Source of the DNA: Lysobacteraceae bacterium
GTDB taxonomy: Bacteria; Pseudomonadota; Gammaproteobacteria; Xanthomonadales; Xanthomonadaceae
Length of the DNA: 64,000 nt
Reading direction: 5' to 3'
Assembly (NCBI GenBank): GCA_026005075.1
Contig: BPKJ01000002.1
Location: forward strand, 1 to 64,000
How positions within the stretch are numbered: position 1 is the first letter of the stretch; each line of letters opens with the position of its first letter. Made by a program: the position numbers and the translations under genes. Below, one piece after another: positions 60,074 to 64,000 of the stretch. A model generated the notes under the pieces. That model saw only the letters and a list, made by a program, of their open reading frames with translations, was not told where the DNA came from and searched no databases.

Positions 60074-61409
60074 GGGTGCTCTCCACGGCGGTCAGGACCG
60101 CCTCGATCAGTGGTCGCCGTGCGCGGGCTGGCTCGGCCTCCGGAAGAATCGTGCAGGCTCCAAGAATGCGCTGCGCGGCCGCCCGCCAGTCCGTCTCGGT
60201 GCGGGCATGGACGGTCATCAGCGGGGTTTGCGCATCGACCCGGCGACCAACCGGCAGGATGTTGCTGAGCCCGACGGCGGGATCGACCGCATCGCCGATC
60301 CGCCGTCGGCCGCCGCCGAGCCCGACCACGGCGAGGCCGAGCGCGCGGGTATCGATGCGCGTCAGGAACCCCGCCACGGGCGCGAACAGCGGTGCGGTGA
60401 ACGGTGCCGCGGGCAGCCGGCTGCGACCGTGCTCCAGCAGGTCCGCCGGCCCACCAAGGCCGTGCACCATGGCCGCGAGGCGTTCCGCGGCGGCACCGCC
60501 GTCGAGCGCCGCGAGCGCTACGCGGTCCGCCTCCTGCGGATCGTGGACCAGGCCGGACGTGCGCAGGGCGTGGCTTGCCAGTGCAAGGCTCAGGGTGCGC
60601 AGCCGGCTGTCGCGGTCCTCGCCGGTCAGCACGCGCAAGGCGGCCGCGACCTCCAGCGCGTTGCCCGCAGCGCTGGCCAGAGGCTGATCCATGTCGGTCA
60701 GCAGCACCGTTGCCCGGAGGCCGCAGCGATCCGCGGTATCGAGCAGGGATGCGGCCAGCGCGCGCGCGGCTTCGGAGTCGGCCATGAAGGCACCACTGCC
60801 GGTCTTCACGTCGAGCACGAGGGTCTGCACGCCGGCGGCCAGCTTCTTGGCAAGGATGGATGCGGTGATCAGCGGGATCGAGTCGATCGTGCCGGTCACG
60901 TCACGGACCGTATAGAGCCGCCGGTCGGCCGGCGCAAGACTGCGGTCCGCGCCAACGATGGCACAGCCAACGTCGCGCAGCACACGCCGCAGCCGGGCCC
61001 GGGACGGAGTGCACCGGTAGCCCGGGATGGCCTCCAGCTTGTCGAGCGTGCCCCCGGTATGACCGAGGCCGCGTCCGGACAGCATCGGCACGAGTGCGCC
61101 GCATGCAGCCAGGATCGGCGCCACGATCAGGCTCGTGCAGTCGCCCACGCCACCTGTCGAGTGCTTGTCGATCCGCGGCCGCGGGTCGGACCAGGTCAGC
61201 CTCTCGCCGCTGTCCCGCATCGCCATCGTCAGCGCCAGACACTCCGCGGCATCCATGCCACGCAGGCAGACCGCCATGGCAAAAGCGCCGAGTTGCGCGT
61301 CACCCACTTCGCCGCTGCCCATTCCTCGCACGAGATGCGTGATGTCGGACGCGGACAGACGGCCGCCGTCACGCTTGATGCGCAGGAGCTCGGCGGTGGT
61401 CGGGGCCAT
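60045..61409 (-). CDS. deoA: Thymidine phosphorylase
   Basis: 454-residue enzyme splitting thymidine with phosphate. Motifs: RIDKHSTGGVGDCTSLI, MLSGRGLGHTGGTLDKLEAI (phosphate and thymine binding), DVKTGSGAFM. ATG 61409 lies two bases after the deoC stop; longer upstream frames run inside deoC. With tdk and cdd it lets the cell both recover and degrade thymidine. Confidence 0.96.
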   Translation of the reverse strand: MAPTTAELLRIKRDGGRLSASDITHLVRGMGSGEVGDAQLGAFAMAVCLRGMDAAECLALTMAMRDSGERLTWSDPRPRIDKHSTGGVGDCTSLIVAPILAACGALVPMLSGRGLGHTGGTLDKLEAIPGYRCTPSRARLRRVLRDVGCAIVGADRSLAPADRRLYTVRDVTGTIDSIPLITASILAKKLAAGVQTLVLDVKTGSGAFMADSEAARALAASLLDTADRCGLRATVLLTDMDQPLASAAGNALEVAAALRVLTGEDRDSRLRTLSLALASHALRTSGLVHDPQEADRVALAALDGGAAAERLAAMVHGLGGPADLLEHGRSRLPAAPFTAPLFAPVAGFLTRIDTRALGLAVVGLGGGRRRIGDAVDPAVGLSNILPVGRRVDAQTPLMTVHARTETDWRAAAQRILGACTILPEAEPARARRPLIEAVLTAVESTHAACRAVDS

Positions 61410-61411
61410 CG

Positions 61412-62182
61412 TCAGCCTCCCAGCGCCGTGAGCAGGTCGTCGTACAGGCTGCTGGAGCCGATGCGGAAGCGTGCGGGGCAGGCCCATCCGGGTCCCAGTA
61501 CCTGTTCGGCCAGTTCGAGGTAGAGGGCTGCACCGTCCCGGGTGCGGATGCCGCCCGCGGCCTTGAAGCCGCAGTGGCCGCCAAGGCTGCGGATGGTTTC
61601 GAGCATGACCCGGGCGGCCTCGGCAGTCGCGTTCACGGCGACCTTCCCGGTGGAGGTCTTGATGAAGTCGGCACCGGCCTCGATGGCGATGGTGCTCGCT
61701 CTGGCGATCCGCTCCGGCTGCACGAGCTGACCGGTCTCGAGGATGACCTTGAGCCGGGCCCGCGGATGGCACAGGTCGGCGCACCTGCGCACCAGATCGA
61801 AGCCAACCTTCTCCGCGCCGGCCAGCAGCGCACGCCAGGGGAATACCACGTCGATCTCGTCGGCCCCGGCGGCGAGGGCGCGGCGGGTCTCGCGTTCCGC
61901 GCGGTCGATGTCGTCGCCACCATCGGGGAAGTTGGTGACGGTCGCCACCTTGATCGTCCGCCGGCCCGCGGCGAGGAGGTTTCTGCGGCAGCGATCGACG
62001 TACTCGGGGTACACGCAGACCGCGGCGACCGGGCCAAGCTCCGTACCCGCCCGCGCGCACAGGACGTCCATCGTCGCGGGAGAGGCATCCTCGTCGAGGA
62101 TCGTCAGGTCAAGACAGCAAAGCAGACGGCGCGGGTCGACGGGCATGGCGAGGCCGGTGGGTACGGGAGCGTTCGCCATCAT
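61412..62182 (-). CDS. deoC: Deoxyribose-phosphate aldolase
   Basis: 256-residue class I aldolase cleaving deoxyribose-5-P to acetaldehyde and glyceraldehyde-3-P. Motifs: LDLTILDEDA, VCVYPEYV, IKVATVTNFPDGG, EIDVVFPWRAL, and the Schiff-base lysine in FIKTSTGKV. It is the first gene of the deo operon. Two ATG codons in tandem (62182 and 62179) can serve as start. An FNR-like box lies 24 bases upstream. Confidence 0.95.
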   Translation of the reverse strand: MMANAPVPTGLAMPVDPRRLLCCLDLTILDEDASPATMDVLCARAGTELGPVAAVCVYPEYVDRCRRNLLAAGRRTIKVATVTNFPDGGDDIDRAERETRRALAAGADEIDVVFPWRALLAGAEKVGFDLVRRCADLCHPRARLKVILETGQLVQPERIARASTIAIEAGADFIKTSTGKVAVNATAEAARVMLETIRSLGGHCGFKAAGGIRTRDGAALYLELAEQVLGPGWACPARFRIGSSSLYDDLLTALGG

Positions 62183-62205
62183 CGGCCAGCGGCGGCAGAC
62201 CGGTC

Positions 62206-62219
62206 TTGATCCCGGTCAA
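62206..62219 (-). promoter_or_regulatory. FNR/Anr-like box upstream of the deo operon
   Basis: TTGAT-CCCG-GTCAA matches the TTGAT-N4-ATCAA consensus of FNR/Anr/Dnr-type regulators at 9 of 10 positions. It lies 24 bases upstream of the deoC ATG, so it would overlap or closely follow the promoter. The strand is given as that of the regulated operon. Prediction only. Confidence 0.5.
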
Positions 62220-62223
62220 GGGG

Positions 62224-62312
62224 GCATGCCGTGGGTGGCGGGGCGTGGCGCTCCCACGGCTCACGGATTCCCTCGATGCGGCATGCCCTGCCTCCAGCCC
62301 GGGCAGGGCAAG
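62224..62312. repeat. Cluster of inverted repeats between the deo operon and tfoX-like gene
   Basis: GGCATGCC occurs near 62,224 and again near 62,281. CCGTGGG pairs with CCCACGG across the first copy's right side. GCCCTGCC-TCCAGCCC-GGCAGGGC forms another 8-bp stem near 62,287-62,312. On the minus strand this stretch follows the TfoX-like gene and could terminate it; no T-run is visible. Confidence 0.45.
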
Positions 62313-62329
62313 GCCCGATGTTGCCTGTG

Positions 62330-62677
62330 CTAGCGCCGTCGCCCTGCCTTTCCGGTGCCCGCCCGCCTTGCCTTGGGCAAGGGCATCAGGGCGGCCGTCT
62401 CCAGCAGCAGCTCCCGCAGACGCTCGCTGTCGTCCAGCAACTCATCCGCAACCGGATGTGCTCTGGCGCCGGGGTAGGGTGCTCGCAGCGGCAGGTGCGG
62501 GGCCAGCCGTTCCGCCGCGGCGGAGGGCTTGACGAACAGGCTGTTGTCACAGGCGAGGGCGACGACCCTGTCGTCCACGTAGAGGGCGTATTCCCCGAAC
62601 ATGCGACGGTGCCGCAGGCGGGAACCCAGGGCGGCCTGTTCCGTGATGCAGTCGATGAAGCCCTTGTCCGTAGCCAT
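62330..62677 (-). CDS. TfoX/Sxy N-terminal domain protein
   Basis: 115 residues of TfoX-N type: ATDKGFIDCITEQAAL, RRMFGEYALYVDDRVVALACDNSLFVKP. It lacks the C-terminal helix-hairpin-helix domain of full-length Sxy/TfoX competence regulators, so a role in competence is not implied. ATG 62677 gives the family start; the in-frame upstream extension to 62728 is not conserved. Confidence 0.82.
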   Translation of the reverse strand: MATDKGFIDCITEQAALGSRLRHRRMFGEYALYVDDRVVALACDNSLFVKPSAAAERLAPHLPLRAPYPGARAHPVADELLDDSERLRELLLETAALMPLPKARRAGTGKAGRRR

Positions 62678-62773
62678 GGCGAGGGCGGCCTGGTGGCGGT
62701 GGTGTTCGAAGATAGCACCCGGCGGCATCGGTCAAGCCTCCGCGCTCGCGGGAGACGGAGGCCGCCCTCGCGC

Positions 62774-63040
62774 TCAAAGGCGTGGCACGATGTTGGTCTG
62801 CGGATCGATCACGACCGTCTCGTAGGGGCGCCCGTCCTCGGGTGGGCGGTCGGTGACCTGGGTCCGGCCGAGGTCGTCCTTCCAGCGGTAGAGCACCGGC
62901 GCGTAATCGACCGAATGGGGATTGCGGGCGCGGAGCGCGGCAGGAAGGTGCTCGGGGGCTGCGTACCAGAGCCAGGCCGCAGCCGCCGCGAGGGTGGTCA
63001 CTACAAGCAGCAAGCCGCCGAGCCACCGCTTCCAGCGCAT
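62774..63040 (-). CDS. DUF4124-like membrane-anchored protein
   Basis: 88 residues: one N-terminal membrane helix (LLLVVTTLAAAAAWLWYAA), then a short DUF4124-type segment (VLYRWKDDLGRTQVTDRPPEDG). Function unknown. It follows another DUF4124 protein on the same strand after 18 bases, so the two are probably one operon and paralogous. Confidence 0.7.
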   Translation of the reverse strand: MRWKRWLGGLLLVVTTLAAAAAWLWYAAPEHLPAALRARNPHSVDYAPVLYRWKDDLGRTQVTDRPPEDGRPYETVVIDPQTNIVPRL

Positions 63041-63058
63041 GGCGATGCCGTCGCGCGA

Positions 63059-63454
63059 TCAGCCGCCCGCCTTCGGCGTGCAGTATTCCTCCACGCCGCG
63101 CTGGGCTGCGAGCGCCTGCTCCTCGCGCGCTGCGGCATCGAGCGGCTCGGGCTTGCCGTCGCCATCGAGGTCCATCATGACGTTTTGATTTTCCCGCAGG
63201 AGCTTGAGGGACTGCTGGACCTGCTCGCACAGCCGTGCGCGCTCGGCGGCGGCCGCGTCCTCGGCGTCCGCCTTCGCGGGCTCGCTGCTGGTGGGGGTTC
63301 CCTGGGCGATGCTGCGGCGTTCGCTCGCGACGCCCTCCGGGGGCGGCTGGTCGCTGTAATGGACACGGCCCTTGTCGTCGGTCCACTTGTAGATTTCCGC
63401 TGCCGTGACGGAGTACGCAAAAAGGAGGGGGAGAAGGAGGGCGATGGCGCGCAT
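63059..63454 (-). CDS. DUF4124-domain secreted protein
   Basis: 131 residues: signal peptide (AIALLLPLLFAYSVTAAE), DUF4124 segment IYKWTDDKGRVHYSDQPPPEG, then a charged helical tail with NVMMDLDGDGKPEPLD and a final Cys. The family is common in gammaproteobacteria and its role is unknown. ATG 63454 gives a clean signal peptide; a longer in-frame start is less likely. Divergent from pssA. Confidence 0.8.
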   Translation of the reverse strand: MRAIALLLPLLFAYSVTAAEIYKWTDDKGRVHYSDQPPPEGVASERRSIAQGTPTSSEPAKADAEDAAAAERARLCEQVQQSLKLLRENQNVMMDLDGDGKPEPLDAAAREEQALAAQRGVEEYCTPKAGG

Positions 63455-63593
63455 GAAGGACCTCGAAGGCGGGTAGAGCGGGTACATTGTGCCCGAAAAT
63501 GGCAGAAGCTGACGCAGGGGTCCGAAGGCTCTTCCCGCTGGCTCGCTGGGGAGCGCTGGAGTACACTGGCCGCCTGCCATCGGACCGGTGCCC

Positions 63594-64000
63594 ATGAGCG
63601 AATCCACAGCGCCTCCCTCGCGCCCGCGCGGCATCTATCTGCTGCCCAACCTGTTCACGACCGGCGGTTTGTTCGCCGGTTTCTACGCGATCATCGCCGC
63701 CAGCGCCGGTCACTTCGTCGATGCCTGCATCGCCGTCTTCGTGGCCGGGCTGCTCGATGGCGTGGATGGGCGGATCGCGCGCATGACCGGGACGCAGAGC
63801 GAGTTCGGCACCCAGTACGACTCGCTGGCCGACCTGGTCAGCTTCGGCATGGCGCCGGCATTGGTGATGTACCACTGGTCGCTGGTCGGGCTGAAGCAGG
63901 TCGGGCCGGTGTGGGGCAAGGTCGGCTGGTCGCTGGCCTTTCTCTATGCCGCCTGTGCCGCCCTGCGGCTGGCGCGTTTCAACGTGCAGACCGGCAGCAT
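63594..64000 (+). CDS. pssA: CDP-diacylglycerol-serine O-phosphatidyltransferase, 5' part
   Basis: The first 135 codons of an integral membrane enzyme making phosphatidylserine, cut by the window end. The CDP-alcohol phosphotransferase signature DG-x2-AR-x8-G-x3-D-x3-D is complete: [10 protein letters not shown] ... GTQYDSLAD. The opening [19 protein letters not shown] is typical of the membrane-type PssA. Together with plsB it belongs to phospholipid synthesis. Confidence 0.9.
   Translation, partial: MSESTAPPSRPRGIYLLPNLFTTGGLFAGFYAIIAASAGHFVDACIAVFVAGLLDGVDGRIARMTGTQSEFGTQYDSLADLVSFGMAPALVMYHWSLVGLKQVGPVWGKVGWSLAFLYAACAALRLARFNVQTGS

Overview
The window is a single, gene-dense stretch of a very GC-rich gammaproteobacterial chromosome. 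PlsB, RdgC, TtcA, DusA, Rep, GspA/GspB, PhoPQ-like and DUF1820 proteins, together with a lexA-imuA-imuB-dnaE2 cassette, fit best with the order Lysobacterales (Xanthomonadales) or a close relative. No rRNA, tRNA, CRISPR, insertion sequence or prophage was seen. The content is chromosomal core plus a few accessory systems.

Layout. 1-5.8 kb: a LexA2-type repressor with its operator lying on its own start codon, followed by the inducible mutasome imuA, imuB and dnaE2. 5.9-10.8 kb: dusA, an arginine-deiminase-like hydrolase, a PepSY-like protein with a PhoP/PhoQ-like pair, and DUF1820. 10.8-24.2 kb: rhomboid protease, gspB-gspA, tdk, rep, an e(P4)-type phosphatase lipoprotein, pyrF, a candidate small RNA, a lipoprotein, plsB, a DUF465 protein, ttcA and rdgC. 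24.2-30.1 kb: a YgjP-like metallohydrolase converging on an alpha/beta hydrolase, hemH, a secreted Gly-rich C-terminally anchored protein, a SYLF protein and tatABC. 30-43 kb: a PAS/NarL/NarX-type cluster downstream of ahcY, with an SAH riboswitch in front of ahcY; then a cold-shock gene, a DUF2189 protein, metK, a Thr-type asparaginase, a second two-component pair, two small transporter-like genes, purC, a cytochrome c and a J-domain protein, then rpe.

43.7-50 kb is a proteobacterial dedicated sortase system: a class GN sortase, a 61-residue protein of unknown role, a VIT/VWA target with a TATPA-type tail, a free-standing flagellar-rod-like protein, and the PdsR/PdsS two-component pair. 50-55.9 kb holds a secreted M48-like protease fused to a TPM domain, then the Anbu operon (ATP-grasp, alpha-E, transglutaminase, Anbu proteasome-like peptidase). 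56-62.2 kb has trpE, cdd and a deoC-deoA-deoB-deoD operon with an FNR/Anr-like box in front of it. The window closes with a TfoX-like protein, two DUF4124 proteins and the start of pssA.

A recurrent oddity is that several otherwise intact genes are interrupted by frameshifts, mostly explained by one extra base (ttcA, the M48/TPM gene, the ATP-grasp gene, the alpha-E gene, the sortase target, and probably the convergent YgjP-like/hydrolase pair). In most cases the remainder of the protein continues intact in a neighbouring frame, which points to sequencing or assembly indels, or to very recent mutations, rather than old decay. Three of these lie in consecutive genes (51.4-53.9 kb).
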